The notes under the pieces are model-generated. The model saw only the letters and a list, made by a program, of their open reading frames with translations. It ran no database searches and was not told the origin of the DNA. From positions 62,001-126,000 of the forward strand of contig NZ_QEKY01000001.1 of assembly GCF_003096695.1 (NCBI RefSeq): a stretch of DNA of 64,000 nucleotides, written 5' to 3'. Below are positions 25,265-34,813 of this stretch, piece after piece. The translations under genes and the position numbers were made by a program. The DNA comes from Porphyromonas loveana. Its GTDB lineage: Bacteria; Bacteroidota; Bacteroidia; Bacteroidales; Porphyromonadaceae. The first letter of the stretch is position 1, and each line of letters begins with the position of its first letter.

Positions 25265-26934
25265 TTTTTCGTGATCAGATGTGCCTGTTGCAGAGCTAAC
25301 TGGATGTCGGCGCAAACATTCTTCTCGCCCAATAGCTCGACAATACCCGCCTGAGTCAACTCTTCGCGGACCTGTTCACGGACACCCGAGAGGACAATAT
25401 CGGTGCCTTCTCGGCGGCTCATTCGTATCAGGTTGCCCAAGTTGTGCAGACCGGTTGAGTCCATGAAGGGCACGCGACGCATCCGGATGATACGCACTCG
25501 GGGCCTGTCGCCGATCGTTGCCATCGTCTCTTCGAACCGATTGGCGATACCGAAAAAGAACGGTCCCTCGATTTCATATACCTCCACACCCTCAGGGATG
25601 TCCAGCACCTCGTCGTGGTGGGCTATCTCTCCCGCACGGGTGAGGTCAAGCTTCCCTTTGGACACGGTGATCCGTGTGCTCTCCGTGACGCGTTTCATGA
25701 AGAGAAGCATGGCCAAGAGGAGTCCTATTTCGATGGCGATGGTGAGGTCGAGAATGACCGTCAGCAGGAAAGTCACCAGCATGACGAGGCTGTCGCTGCG
25801 CGGTCCTTTACCAATATTGATAACAGAGCGCCAACCGCTCATATTGTAGGAGACCATGATGAGCACGCCGGCGAGGCATGCCATCGGGATGTAAGCCGTG
25901 AGCGGGCCGAGGAAGAGAAGTATGAGGAGTAGTACAACGGCGTGCACGATGCCGGCGATGGGGGTGCGACCACCGTTGTTAATGTTCGTCATTGTGCGGG
26001 CGATGGCTCCGGTCACGGGAATACCGCCGAAGAAAGGCACCACGATGTTGGCTGCCCCCTGCGCTATCAGCTCTGTATTGCTGTTGTGCTTCTCGCTGAT
26101 CACACCATCAGCCACGCTGGCCGAGAGGAGCGACTCGATCGCACCGAGCAATGCTATGGTGAAAGCAGAGGGAAATAGTAGCCGGATAGTCTCCAGATTG
26201 AGCTCTACACCCACAGGCTTGGGGAGCTGTGCCGAGATCGTGAAGCGGTCGCCAATGGTCTCGAATGCACCTATGCCCTGCATCCTCAGTAGATAGGCTG
26301 TCACCGTCATTAGGACGATGGCGATGAGTGAGCCGGGGATCTTGTGCGTGAGTCGCGGACTATATATAATGATGCCGATGCTGAGCAGTCCCATGCCCAA
26401 CGCCCAGAAGTTGACCGAAGAGAAGTGCGTGAAGTAAGTCCACCACTTACTGATGAAGTCGCCCGGCATATCCGTAATGCCAAGACCGAACAGGTCGTTC
26501 ATCTGCGTGGAGAAGATCGTGAGGGCGATCCCCGCCGTGAATCCCACGACTATGGGGTAGGGGATAAACTTGATGAGCGTCCCCAGTCGCAGCAAACCCA
26601 TCACGAGGAGTAGAACACCCGCAATAAAGGTGGCGATGATGAGGCCATCGATGCCGTACTTATGGATGATGCCATAGACGATGACGATGAAAGCGCCCGT
26701 GGGGCCTCCGATCTGGACTGACGAGCCTCCCAGGAATGATACGATGAAGCCGCCGATAATGGCTGTCACGAGACCGGTCTCCGGTGACACTCCACTGGCT
26801 ATACCGAAAGCGATGGCGAGCGGTAGAGCGACGATGCCGACAATGATACCGGCCATAAGGTCTGCCATGAAACGTTCGCGGTTGTATCCGCGTATGGCAT
26901 CAAAAAGCTTGGGTCTGAAAAACGATTCGTTCAT
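25261..26934 (-). CDS. SulP family anion transporter with STAS domain
   Basis: A 557-residue inner-membrane transporter. The first ~440 residues hold about twelve hydrophobic helices with the family patterns GIASGVSPETGLVTAIIGGF and VGFTAGIALTIF. The C-terminal STAS domain (about 445-550) contains the conserved DSTGLHNLGNL loop. SulP proteins move sulfate, bicarbonate or dicarboxylates. The substrate is not told by sequence. It is translationally coupled to dusB by a 4-bp ATGA overlap, an unusual partnership, and has a TACCTTTG promoter upstream. Confidence 0.93.
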   Translation of the reverse strand: MNESFFRPKLFDAIRGYNRERFMADLMAGIIVGIVALPLAIAFGIASGVSPETGLVTAIIGGFIVSFLGGSSVQIGGPTGAFIVIVYGIIHKYGIDGLIIATFIAGVLLLVMGLLRLGTLIKFIPYPIVVGFTAGIALTIFSTQMNDLFGLGITDMPGDFISKWWTYFTHFSSVNFWALGMGLLSIGIIIYSPRLTHKIPGSLIAIVLMTVTAYLLRMQGIGAFETIGDRFTISAQLPKPVGVELNLETIRLLFPSAFTIALLGAIESLLSASVADGVISEKHNSNTELIAQGAANIVVPFFGGIPVTGAIARTMTNINNGGRTPIAGIVHAVVLLLILLFLGPLTAYIPMACLAGVLIMVSYNMSGWRSVINIGKGPRSDSLVMLVTFLLTVILDLTIAIEIGLLLAMLLFMKRVTESTRITVSKGKLDLTRAGEIAHHDEVLDIPEGVEVYEIEGPFFFGIANRFEETMATIGDRPRVRIIRMRRVPFMDSTGLHNLGNLIRMSRREGTDIVLSGVREQVREELTQAGIVELLGEKNVCADIQLALQQAHLITKK

Positions 26935-26966
26935 AAAAACAAGGTTGTCAGAGTCGAAATTTGCTG

Positions 26967-26974
26967 CAAAGGTA
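26967..26974 (-). promoter_or_regulatory. Putative promoter of the SulP-dus operon (-7 box)
   Basis: The minus strand reads TACCTTTG, an exact TAnnTTTG match, 33 bp upstream of the SulP start. Confidence 0.5.
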
Positions 26975-27029
26975 GATATTTACTGATTGAGCCAATCGGA
27001 CAAATCCCATAACGACACTGAGAAGAATA

Positions 27030-27275
27030 AAGGAGTGTCACCATTTTTACGCCGCTGCGACGTTTGGAGAGCAGTGGAATATCTTTCCTGAAATAGCAGG
27101 CCAAAAACTCACAGAATATGGCGCCAGATCCTTGGACAAACTTGCGCCAAAACTTTTTCGATTTGGCGCATAAATTTTTCAGAAATGGCGCGAAAATATT
27201 TTCCTTTTGGCGCGAGTTTTTTCGACAATCTGCCCAGAGGGGGGGTAGATTGGTGCTGTCTCTGCACTCTTTTCT
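27030..27275 (+). repeat. Dispersed phased-GCGC element, copy D (full length)
   Basis: GCGC starts at 27121, 27144, 27166, 27188 and 27210, the same 23-22-22-22 spacing as copy C. Flanks also match copy C: GGAGTGTCACCATTTTTAC at the start, GCCGCTGC, GAGAGCAGTGGA, and a TCGACAATCTGCC end. It lies between divergent sulP and rex. Confidence 0.85.
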
Positions 27276-27406
27276 GCAGGAATGGACTTGTTCCTTCAAA
27301 GGGTGATACGTGATGATGGAGCCTACTTCAGCTTCGTTGCGTGGCATACACGCTATCGTGGATGAGTGAGAGCGGAGAGCCAATACCTGTTTTCAGGAAT
27401 ATACAT

Positions 27407-27424
27407 ACCTATTATATAATAGGT
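27407..27424. promoter_or_regulatory. 18-bp perfect palindrome upstream of rex, candidate operator
   Basis: ACCTATTATATAATAGGT is a perfect 18-bp palindrome ending 17 bp before the rex -7 box, so it covers the -33 region. A second small inverted repeat (CCTG-TTTT-CAGG) lies about 20 bp upstream. It does not match the classic Rex site TTGTGAAnnnnTTCACAA. Its binder is unknown. Confidence 0.5.
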
Positions 27425-27441
27425 CTTAGACTGTGATTACA

Positions 27442-27449
27442 TATATTTG
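27442..27449 (+). promoter_or_regulatory. Putative promoter of the rex-porU-porV operon (-7 box)
   Basis: TATATTTG is an exact TAnnTTTG match 27 bp before the rex ATG. The 18-bp palindrome lies just upstream. Confidence 0.6.
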
Positions 27450-27475
27450 TAGTCAAATAATCTGCTAAGAACAGA

Positions 27476-28132
27476 ATGAAAACGACTGCGAACGAGTCTT
27501 CTGCATCATCCCCAAGGGTGCCCGAACCCACACTGAGGCGTCTGCCTTGGTACCTGTCTTACGTCCAGCTGCTCCATGCAGACGGATGCGAGTCGGTCTC
27601 TTCTACGCGGATCGCTCAAGCCGTCGGGGTGGACCCTTCCCTTGTCGCCAAGGATCTCTCCTATGTGTCGGTGGACGGGCGCACGCGTGTAGGCTATCGT
27701 GTGGCGGATATGGTGGCGGTGCTCAACAATTTTCTGGGCTTCACACACCTACACAGAGCCTGTCTCTTCGGGGTGGGTAGCTTGGGTGCAGCCCTGTTGC
27801 AGGACTCAGGTCTGATCCACTTCGGACTGGAAATAGTGGCGGGCTTCGATGTGGATACTGAGCGTGTGAACACTAATATCAATGGTATTCCCGTTTATCA
27901 TAATAGCCAAGCTGCAGATATCTGTGCCCGCGAGCAAGTGGAAATAGGTATCTTGGCCGTTCCGATTCGATCGGCACAGTCGGTCGCCGACGAGATGATC
28001 GCGGCCGGCATTAAGGCTATTTGGAACTTTACTCCGTGGCGTATCAGTGCTCCCGAGGGTGTGGTCGTACAGAATACGTCCATGTATGCCCATCTGGCTG
28101 TGATGTTCAATCGGATGAAGTCGTTACCCTGA
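27476..28132 (+). CDS. rex: Redox-sensing transcriptional repressor Rex
   Basis: A 218-residue NADH-responsive repressor. The N-terminal winged helix (residues 15-80, with SSTRIAQAVGVDPSLVAKDLS) is followed by a Rossmann domain with GVGSLGAALL for NAD(H) binding and a C-terminal helix (YAHLAVMFNRMKSL) that swaps between dimer partners. Rex senses the NADH/NAD ratio and controls fermentation and respiration genes. It is the first gene of a run rex - FAH - porU - porV - ispF, although gaps of 75 and 66 bp leave room for internal promoters. Confidence 0.95.
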   Translation: MKTTANESSASSPRVPEPTLRRLPWYLSYVQLLHADGCESVSSTRIAQAVGVDPSLVAKDLSYVSVDGRTRVGYRVADMVAVLNNFLGFTHLHRACLFGVGSLGAALLQDSGLIHFGLEIVAGFDVDTERVNTNINGIPVYHNSQAADICAREQVEIGILAVPIRSAQSVADEMIAAGIKAIWNFTPWRISAPEGVVVQNTSMYAHLAVMFNRMKSLP

Positions 28133-28206
28133 GTGGTGCGCGCAGGAAGCGGAGGCCTTATTGGGTCACTCTTCTCACAGCGATGAGCCGCTCTTATACA
28201 TGAACG

Positions 28207-28872
28207 ATGAAGATAATTGCTGTCGGCATGAACTATAGTGCGCACGTGAGCGAAATGCAGCGTGCGGATCTTTTGCCCCTCAGTCCGGCTGCTGCCGACA
28301 GGGCGGGCAGGCGGATTGATGCAGAGCCTGAACCCGTGTTCTTCCTCAAGGGGGACACGCTATTGCGTGAAGGCTACCCTTTCTTCTATCCGGACTTCTC
28401 CGATGAGATTCACTACGAGACCGAGTTGGTGGTGCGCATCGACCGCGTGGGCAAGTGCATTGCCGAGCGTTTTGCCCACCGCTACTATAGCGAAGTGTCC
28501 GTAGGCATCGACTTTACGGCTCGTGACTTGCAGCGTCGTGCCAAGGCCGAGGGCCTTCCGTGGACGACGGCCAAGGCTTTCGACAATGCGGCAGCCGTGG
28601 GGCAGTGGGTGAAGAAGGAGACGTTGCAGCACGATGTTCAGGAACTGGACTTCCGACTCGATGTGGACGGACACACTGTTCAGTCGGGCAATACGCGAGA
28701 CATGCTGCACTCGGTGGATCGTCTCGTGGCGTATGCCAGTCGTTTCTTTATGCTCCGAATGGGAGACATTCTCTTCACAGGTACGCCTGCGGGGGTGGGG
28801 CCTATCGCCATAGGGCAGCATTTGGAGGCCTTCTTGGAGGGTCGCAAGCTGCTTGATATTTCCATCAAATAA
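28207..28872 (+). CDS. Fumarylacetoacetate hydrolase family protein
   Basis: A 221-residue FAH-fold enzyme. Family features seen are VGMNYSAHVSE, PVFFLKGDT, the metal-binding HYETELVVRI and the C-terminal GDILFTGTPAGVGPI. The fold uses a divalent metal to hydrolyse or decarboxylate beta-diketo acids (acylpyruvase, oxaloacetate decarboxylase and others). The exact reaction is unknown. It lies between rex and porU, with only 12 bp to porU, so it is likely transcribed with porU. Confidence 0.92.
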   Translation: MKIIAVGMNYSAHVSEMQRADLLPLSPAAADRAGRRIDAEPEPVFFLKGDTLLREGYPFFYPDFSDEIHYETELVVRIDRVGKCIAERFAHRYYSEVSVGIDFTARDLQRRAKAEGLPWTTAKAFDNAAAVGQWVKKETLQHDVQELDFRLDVDGHTVQSGNTRDMLHSVDRLVAYASRFFMLRMGDILFTGTPAGVGPIAIGQHLEAFLEGRKLLDISIK

Positions 28873-28884
28873 GCTATTTTTCAG

Positions 28885-31800
28885 ATGAAAAGAATACTTT
28901 CTTTCATAGCTCTAATTCTCTTTGCCCTCTCTTCCGGGCTATCCTTGTCGGCTCAGCGGCCGCGGGGCGAGACTGCTACGCGCTCTCTCATGGCGTCGGG
29001 GCGCTGGGTCAAGATCAGAGTGCAGAACAGCGGACTATACCGCCTGACAGACGATGAGTTGCGAGCCAATGGCTTCAGCGATCCGTCCAAAGTGGGGGTG
29101 TACGGCTACGGTGGCGGGGTGTTGCCCGAAGATCTGAGCCGTATAGCGGCAGACGATATGCCGCCGGTGCCTGTGCTGCGTAGCGGCAATGCCATCTACT
29201 TCTATGCCGTGGGGCCTAATACATGGTTCTACAACCCCCAACAGAAAGTGATGGAGCATACGGTCAACACCTATAGCAGCTACGGCTACTATTTCCTGTC
29301 CGATGCCGCGGGAGCACCGCTCCAGATGTCCGACTACAGCGGGGGCGGGGGTGTACCCGTAGGAGACGTGGATTACTATGACGACTTGCAGCTTCATGAG
29401 CAAGAGCTCTACTCTCCCAAGGAGTCGGGACGCGATCTTTATGGAGAATCTTTCTCCGGTGTCAGCACCCGTACGATTAAGTTTCCTCTCAGAGGTAACG
29501 TGCGTTCATCGGGCAATCTCGGTACAGTCTTCGCCTATATTGGCAAGAGCAAATCGGCCGGAGGCGGACGCGAGATGTCGCTCATGGCCAACGGTATTTT
29601 GGTTTTCACGGATCCGTTTTCGATGACTGCCGGTGAGGTGAACAATGGTTATCTGGCGGGGAAAAAGCGCCGGCTCTATCATAGCACGCCGCTCACGGGC
29701 TTGGCTAATGAACTGCGACTGGATGTGAACTATAGTATGACGGGCGATGCCGTCAATCTGGACTTTATAGAGATCTCCACACAGAACGATCTCCGGTACG
29801 ACGGTGCGCCGATGAGCATCCGTCGGTTCTCGAATTTGAACACGATGGCGGGTGATGTGTATCGTTATGTGATAAGCGGAGTGCCTGAGTCGTTGGTGGT
29901 TCTGCATGCCAATTCGTCGTTGACGACCTCGATCGTGCGCACGCAGTCAGCAGGCGACAAGGCGATCACCTTTACGGCTCCTCCGATAGAAGGAGACCGA
30001 AGAACCGTCAATCAGTTCTACGCTGTCGATCTCGCTCAGGCGGCTCGTCCTGAGATTGTCGGAGCAGTGCCCAATCAGAATTTGCACGGCGAGGAGATCC
30101 CCGATCTTATCATCGTCTCCACACTGGCTCTCATGTCTGAGGCCGAGCGTCTGGCGGCTTATCACCGCGAGCGGGATGGGCTGAAGGTGTTAGTCGTGTG
30201 GCAGGAATTGATTTTCAATGAATTCTCCGGTGGTACGCCCGATGCTACGGCCTATCGCTTGTTTGCCAAGATGTTCTACGACAGATGGAAGGCAACAGCT
30301 TCTGCGGGACAGACCTTCCCGATGCAGATGCTGCTCTTCGGAGACGGCTCGCACGACAATAGGAAGGTCTCTTTGGCCTGGCAGAAGCCTTACTTGCAGG
30401 GGATTGAATTCCTGCTGACGTTCCAAGCGGTCAATTCCACCAACGTGAGCAGTTACGTGACGGACGACTACTTCGGCTTGCTGGACGACCAACCGGCTTC
30501 TGTCAATATCGGTTGGCGCAATTACAATATGGCCGTGGGGCGTTTCCCTGTGCGCACGCTGGCCGAGGCTCGTATAGCTGTCGACAAAACCATCCGCTAC
30601 GTAGAAGATAGAGAGAGTGGCGCATGGCGCATCCGCTCGTGCTTCGTGGCAGATAATGGAGACGCTCATGGTGTAGAGAGTTCACGTCTGATCGATACCG
30701 TCAAGCGTTATGCACCGGCCATCATGCCCGTACGTGTTTTCCAAGATGTCTACCCTCATGTGATCGAAAACGGATTGCATAGCATCCCGGGGGCTAAGAA
30801 GAAGATGTTCGAGACGCTCCAGTCGGGTGTGGTCCTCCTGAACTATACCGGTCACGGTGGTCCTGCAGGATGGGCAGACGAACACCTACTCACGCTCAAC
30901 GATATTCACAACCTCAATTATAAGCACATGCCCGTGTGGCTGACGGCTACTTGTGACTTCTCCAATTTCGACAGCCAAAATACTTCGGGCGGAGAAGAAG
31001 TCTTCCTACATGAGAAGAGTGGTTCGCCGATATTGCTGACGACGACCCGTGTGGTCTATAATACGCAGAATGAAAAGATCAACGGATTCATGCTCAGACG
31101 TATGTTTGAAAAAGGTAAAGATGGTCAATTCCGCACAATGGGAGAGGTGATACGCTCGGCTAAGCAGGCGATGCTCAGCACTGTGTTCCCCGACTCGATC
31201 AACCAACTCAGTTTCTTCCTTATGGGTGATCCCGCAGTGCGTCTCTCGCTGCCAACCCATCATGTACAGCTGACGGATATAAACGGGAAAACTCCCGGCG
31301 GTCCCTATGGCTCCATTGCACTCAAATCATTGGAGAAAGTGACTCTGAAAGGAAAGATAATTGACGATGCGGGAATGACGGAAGAGGCGTTTTCGGGACA
31401 AGTCTATCTGACGGTTTTTGGTGGGCGCAAGACTATCTCGGCTCTGCAAGAGGAGGGAAACAACCTCTCTCTGAAGTATGAAGATTATCCCAACGTCATG
31501 TATGCCGGCATCGCAGAGGTGAAGGATGGATGGTTTGAGACCTCGTTTATCGTGCCCAAGGATGTGAACTACTCAGATAACGAGGGGCGCATCAACCTCT
31601 ATGCCTACGACAAGGATACGAAGACCGAAGCCATGGGCGTGGACTACTCCATCAGTGTCAAACCCGGCACACCGGACGAAGTGTTGGAGGATACGACTCC
31701 TCCCGAAATCAAGAGCTGCTTCCTCAACGACAGTACGTTCCGATCCGGCGACGTGGTCAATGCTACGCCCCTACTCGTTGCAGAGGTTTTCGATCTCAAT

Positions 31801-32361
31801 GGCATCAATATCTCCGGTAGTGGGGTGGGGCATGATATTACGCTCTGCATAGACGGACGTGCCGACTTGACTTACAATCTCAATGCATACTATGTCAATT
31901 CTGCGACGGATGCGGGACTCGGATCGATCCACTTCATGTTGCCTGCATTGGCAGAGGGCGATCATACAGCTCGCCTCACTGTGTGGGACATCTTCAACAA
32001 CGTCACCGTTCACGACTTCTCGTTCCGTGTGGTAGATGGCATTGCACCCGATGTGGCGGACGTGATCCTCTATCCCAATCCGGTAAAGGACAATGGTACG
32101 TTCAGAGTCTACCATAACCGTCCGGAGAGCGATCTGGAAGTAACGGTCGAGATATACGACTTCACAGGTCGTCTCATCCGCACACTTCCTGCCAATACCT
32201 ATAATTCGTCCTATGGAGAGCCTCTGGAGATCAAGTGGGATATGACATCTAATTATGGAGTGAAGGTGCCTAATGGCTTCTATCTATACCGTTGTGTAGT
32301 CGGTTCGTCCGGTGGACAGACGGCTTCGAAGGCCAAGAAAATGATCGTTGTAGGGCAATAG
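28885..32361 (+). CDS. porU: Type IX secretion sortase PorU (C25-like cysteine protease)
   Basis: A 1158-residue surface protease with a signal peptide (MKRILSFIALILFALSSG). The gingipain-like domain carries the catalytic His at residue 657 (YTGHGGPAGWAD) and Cys at 690 (TATCDFSNFD), the positions I recall for P. gingivalis PorU. The C-terminus (ILYPNPVKDNGTF ... GFYLYRC) is a CTD-like beta-sandwich that in PorU is known not to be cleaved. PorU removes the sorting domain of type IX cargo and attaches A-type LPS. It works with PorV, the next gene, after 66 bp. Two predicted clients (LRR protein at 5.3 kb, K-domain protein at 49.5 kb) lie in this window. Confidence 0.97.
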   Translation: MKRILSFIALILFALSSGLSLSAQRPRGETATRSLMASGRWVKIRVQNSGLYRLTDDELRANGFSDPSKVGVYGYGGGVLPEDLSRIAADDMPPVPVLRSGNAIYFYAVGPNTWFYNPQQKVMEHTVNTYSSYGYYFLSDAAGAPLQMSDYSGGGGVPVGDVDYYDDLQLHEQELYSPKESGRDLYGESFSGVSTRTIKFPLRGNVRSSGNLGTVFAYIGKSKSAGGGREMSLMANGILVFTDPFSMTAGEVNNGYLAGKKRRLYHSTPLTGLANELRLDVNYSMTGDAVNLDFIEISTQNDLRYDGAPMSIRRFSNLNTMAGDVYRYVISGVPESLVVLHANSSLTTSIVRTQSAGDKAITFTAPPIEGDRRTVNQFYAVDLAQAARPEIVGAVPNQNLHGEEIPDLIIVSTLALMSEAERLAAYHRERDGLKVLVVWQELIFNEFSGGTPDATAYRLFAKMFYDRWKATASAGQTFPMQMLLFGDGSHDNRKVSLAWQKPYLQGIEFLLTFQAVNSTNVSSYVTDDYFGLLDDQPASVNIGWRNYNMAVGRFPVRTLAEARIAVDKTIRYVEDRESGAWRIRSCFVADNGDAHGVESSRLIDTVKRYAPAIMPVRVFQDVYPHVIENGLHSIPGAKKKMFETLQSGVVLLNYTGHGGPAGWADEHLLTLNDIHNLNYKHMPVWLTATCDFSNFDSQNTSGGEEVFLHEKSGSPILLTTTRVVYNTQNEKINGFMLRRMFEKGKDGQFRTMGEVIRSAKQAMLSTVFPDSINQLSFFLMGDPAVRLSLPTHHVQLTDINGKTPGGPYGSIALKSLEKVTLKGKIIDDAGMTEEAFSGQVYLTVFGGRKTISALQEEGNNLSLKYEDYPNVMYAGIAEVKDGWFETSFIVPKDVNYSDNEGRINLYAYDKDTKTEAMGVDYSISVKPGTPDEVLEDTTPPEIKSCFLNDSTFRSGDVVNATPLLVAEVFDLNGINISGSGVGHDITLCIDGRADLTYNLNAYYVNSATDAGLGSIHFMLPALAEGDHTARLTVWDIFNNVTVHDFSFRVVDGIAPDVADVILYPNPVKDNGTFRVYHNRPESDLEVTVEIYDFTGRLIRTLPANTYNSSYGEPLEIKWDMTSNYGVKVPNGFYLYRCVVGSSGGQTASKAKKMIVVGQ

Positions 32362-32427
32362 TCGGCGGCCTCCGAGCGTTAGAGACATAATTCAGAAACG
32401 AAAGAATACAAAAAGAAAAGAATAAAG

Positions 32428-33603
32428 ATGATTATCAAAAGATTGATGAAACTCGGATGGCTCCCCATAGCGATAGTGTTGTTCGTGGCCCCGACCTCTT
32501 TGATGGCTCAAGAGCAACTCAATGTGGTGCATACTTCTGTACCCTCTATGAATATCAGTCCTGATGCTCGTGCTGCAGGTATGGGTGATATCGGTGTGGC
32601 TACAACGCCGGATGCCTATTCGCAATACTGGAATCCGAGTAAATATGCTTTTATGGATACGAAGGCCGGTATCAGTTTCTCGTATACCCCTTGGCTTTCT
32701 AAGCTGGTTAATGACATCGCTTTGATGCAGATGACAGGATTCTATAAGTTGGGTACGGAAGAGAATCAGGCCATTAGTGCTTCGCTTCGTTACTTCACGT
32801 TGGGTAAATTGGAGACATTCAACGAAATGGGTGACTCCATGGGTGAGGCACACCCCAATGAATTTGCTTTTGATTTGGGTTATAGTCGTCAGCTGTCGGA
32901 GGACTTCTCTATGGCTGTGGCATTGCGTTACATCCGTTCGGATCAGAGCACACAAAGCACCGGAGAGAATCAAGCGGGTAATGCCTTTGCTGCAGATATC
33001 GCAGGTTATTTGCAGAAGTACGTGGTGCTTGGCAATGCAGAGAGTTTGTGGTCGTTTGGTTTCAATGTCAAGAATATCGGTACAAAAATCTCCTATGACG
33101 GTGGAGCGACGACACTCTTTATCCCTACCTCTCTTAATATAGGTACGGGTTTGCTCTATCCTGTGGACGACTACAACAGCATTAGCTTCAATCTGGAAGC
33201 AAGTAAGTTGCTCGTGCCTACGCCTCCCATCATGGATCAGAACGATCAAGCTGCCTACGATGCTGCTTTCAAGAAGTACCAAGAAACATCTTCTATCAGC
33301 GGTATCTTCTCTTCATTTGGCGATGCTCCGGGCGGGATCAAAGAGGAGTTTCGTGAGATTACTTGGGCTTTCGGTGCCGAGTATAGCTATGATGATAAGT
33401 TCTTCGTTCGTGCAGGATATTCTTATCTGCACCCCACGAAGGGTAATCTGCAGTACTTCACTGCGGGAGCAGGCTTTAAGATGAATATCTTCCGTATTGA
33501 CGCTTCTTATCTCCTCTCTACGATCCAGAGCAATCCGTTAGACCAGACGCTTCGCTTTACGCTGGCATTCGATATGGATGGTCTGCGTAATCTCTTCCAC
33601 TGA
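32428..33603 (+). CDS. porV: Type IX secretion outer-membrane protein PorV (LptO)
   Basis: A 391-residue outer-membrane barrel of the FadL-like PorV family. It has a signal peptide (cleavage after LMAQ, about residue 27) and the conserved start NISPDARAAGMGDIGVATTPDAYSQYWNPSKYAF. PorV shuttles cargo from the SprA/Sov translocon to the PorU attachment complex. The stop overlaps the ispF start as TGATG, so the two are translationally coupled. It lies directly after porU. Confidence 0.97.
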   Translation: MIIKRLMKLGWLPIAIVLFVAPTSLMAQEQLNVVHTSVPSMNISPDARAAGMGDIGVATTPDAYSQYWNPSKYAFMDTKAGISFSYTPWLSKLVNDIALMQMTGFYKLGTEENQAISASLRYFTLGKLETFNEMGDSMGEAHPNEFAFDLGYSRQLSEDFSMAVALRYIRSDQSTQSTGENQAGNAFAADIAGYLQKYVVLGNAESLWSFGFNVKNIGTKISYDGGATTLFIPTSLNIGTGLLYPVDDYNSISFNLEASKLLVPTPPIMDQNDQAAYDAAFKKYQETSSISGIFSSFGDAPGGIKEEFREITWAFGAEYSYDDKFFVRAGYSYLHPTKGNLQYFTAGAGFKMNIFRIDASYLLSTIQSNPLDQTLRFTLAFDMDGLRNLFH

Positions 33604-34088
33604 TGAAGCCTTTTCGTATTGGTTTCGGCTTCGATGTTCATCGCTTGTCCGAGGGTTATCCTTTATGGCTGGGAGGCATTCGTCTGGAGCATACGTCCGG
33701 TTTGATAGGCCATTCGGATGCCGATGTCCTCATTCATGCGCTTTGTGATGCATTGCTCGGGGCAGTAGCTTTGCGGGATATAGGTTATCATTTCCCGCCG
33801 TCTGACGAACAGTATAAAGGGATCGACAGTAAGATTCTGCTCCGTCGTGTGATGGAATTAGTGAGAGAAGAGGGCTATGAATTAGGTAATGTAGATGCTA
33901 CTATCGCGGCAGAGCGACCAAAGCTCAAAGAACATATCCCTGCTATGCAACAGACTCTCGCTGAAGTCATGGGAGCGGAAGTATCAGAGGTGTCAATCAA
34001 AGCCACAACGACAGAAGGACTTGGGTTCACAGGTAGAGAAGAAGGCATCTCCGCCTATGTTGTGGCTCTGCTGATAGCCAAGGAGTAG
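33603..34088 (+). CDS. ispF: 2-C-methyl-D-erythritol 2,4-cyclodiphosphate synthase
   Basis: A 161-residue IspF that makes the cyclic diphosphate intermediate of the non-mevalonate isoprenoid pathway. Metal ligands D11 and H13 (FDVHRLSEG) and H45 (HALCDALLGA) are present, as is the C-terminal TTTEGLGFTGR loop. Its ATG overlaps the porV stop (TGATG), an odd pairing of isoprenoid synthesis with secretion. It ends near a terminator shared with the convergent trmH gene. Confidence 0.97.
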   Translation: MKPFRIGFGFDVHRLSEGYPLWLGGIRLEHTSGLIGHSDADVLIHALCDALLGAVALRDIGYHFPPSDEQYKGIDSKILLRRVMELVREEGYELGNVDATIAAERPKLKEHIPAMQQTLAEVMGAEVSEVSIKATTTEGLGFTGREEGISAYVVALLIAKE

Positions 34089-34134
34089 AAACGAAGTTTT
34101 ACTGTTGTAGAGACAGATAGCATAAATATGATGC

Positions 34135-34175
34135 GCCTCCGACGGAATACAAATTCCATCGGAGGCGTTCTTTTT
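34135..34175. terminator. Strong terminator between convergent ispF and the RNA methyltransferase gene
   Basis: A 15-bp stem (CGCCTCCGACGGAAT 34135-34149 with ATTCCaTCGGAGGCG 34154-34168, one mismatch), a 4-nt loop and a T-run on the plus strand. Confidence 0.85.
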
Positions 34176-34190
34176 TATATGCGAATGATT

Positions 34191-34733
34191 CTATGGCCGA
34201 AGCAAAGAGAGCATGGGTGCAACCATCTGCCAGATGACGATGCCTGCAGTGACACTTACATTGAGTGAGTGCTTGGTGCCGAATTGGGGTATCTCCAAAC
34301 AGCAGTTGCACATATTGATGACGTTTTGACGGACACCTTTCACCTCATTGCCCAATATAAGAGCATAGCGCTTGCCTATTTCGGGATGAAATGTTTCCAA
34401 ACTGATGCTGCCGTGGGCTTGTTCTACAGCACAGAGAGAGTAACCTTGACACAAAAGATCCTCTACGGCAGCCATTGTGCTCGGGTAATATTGCCAAGGG
34501 ACACTCTCTTCCGCTCCCAAAGCTGTCTTGTGGATGTCAGGATGGGGAGGTCGTGCAGTAATGCCACATAGACAGATACCTTCGAGCCGGAATGCATCAG
34601 CTGTGCGGAAGATGGAGCCCACATTATTCATGCTGCGCACGTCGTCCAGAACGATTGTGAGAGGAAGTTTCTTGCTCTTGATGTATTCCTCTGTTCCGAG
34701 ACGTTGCATTTCTGTGATTTTTAGCTTTTGCAT
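34191..34733 (-). CDS. SpoU/TrmH-family RNA 2'-O-methyltransferase
   Basis: A 180-residue SPOUT methyltransferase. The three family motifs are visible: DDVRSMNNVGSIFRTAD (motif 1), ILGNEVKGVRQ (motif 2) and IPQFGTKHSLNVSVTAGI (motif 3), so it should be active. There is no N-terminal RNA-binding domain, so it is a minimal member. The target nucleotide in tRNA or rRNA is not known. It is transcribed alone from a TATCTTTG promoter and ends at the shared terminator. Confidence 0.9.
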   Translation of the reverse strand: MQKLKITEMQRLGTEEYIKSKKLPLTIVLDDVRSMNNVGSIFRTADAFRLEGICLCGITARPPHPDIHKTALGAEESVPWQYYPSTMAAVEDLLCQGYSLCAVEQAHGSISLETFHPEIGKRYALILGNEVKGVRQNVINMCNCCLEIPQFGTKHSLNVSVTAGIVIWQMVAPMLSLLRP

Positions 34734-34813
34734 AGGCTGTTTTTAGTTGCGACAAACTGTTATTCTTTCTGAGTTGAGGAGTGGTGCCGTTGTCATAATT
34801 TTATCATTGTTTG

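Noticed and set aside
27407-27424. Classic Rex operator at the rex promoter
   Set aside because: The palindrome does not match TTGTGAAnnnnTTCACAA, so autoregulation by Rex cannot be claimed.
32392-33282. Minus-strand frame of 296 codons opposite porV
   Set aside because: Antisense to a confidently assigned gene, without features.
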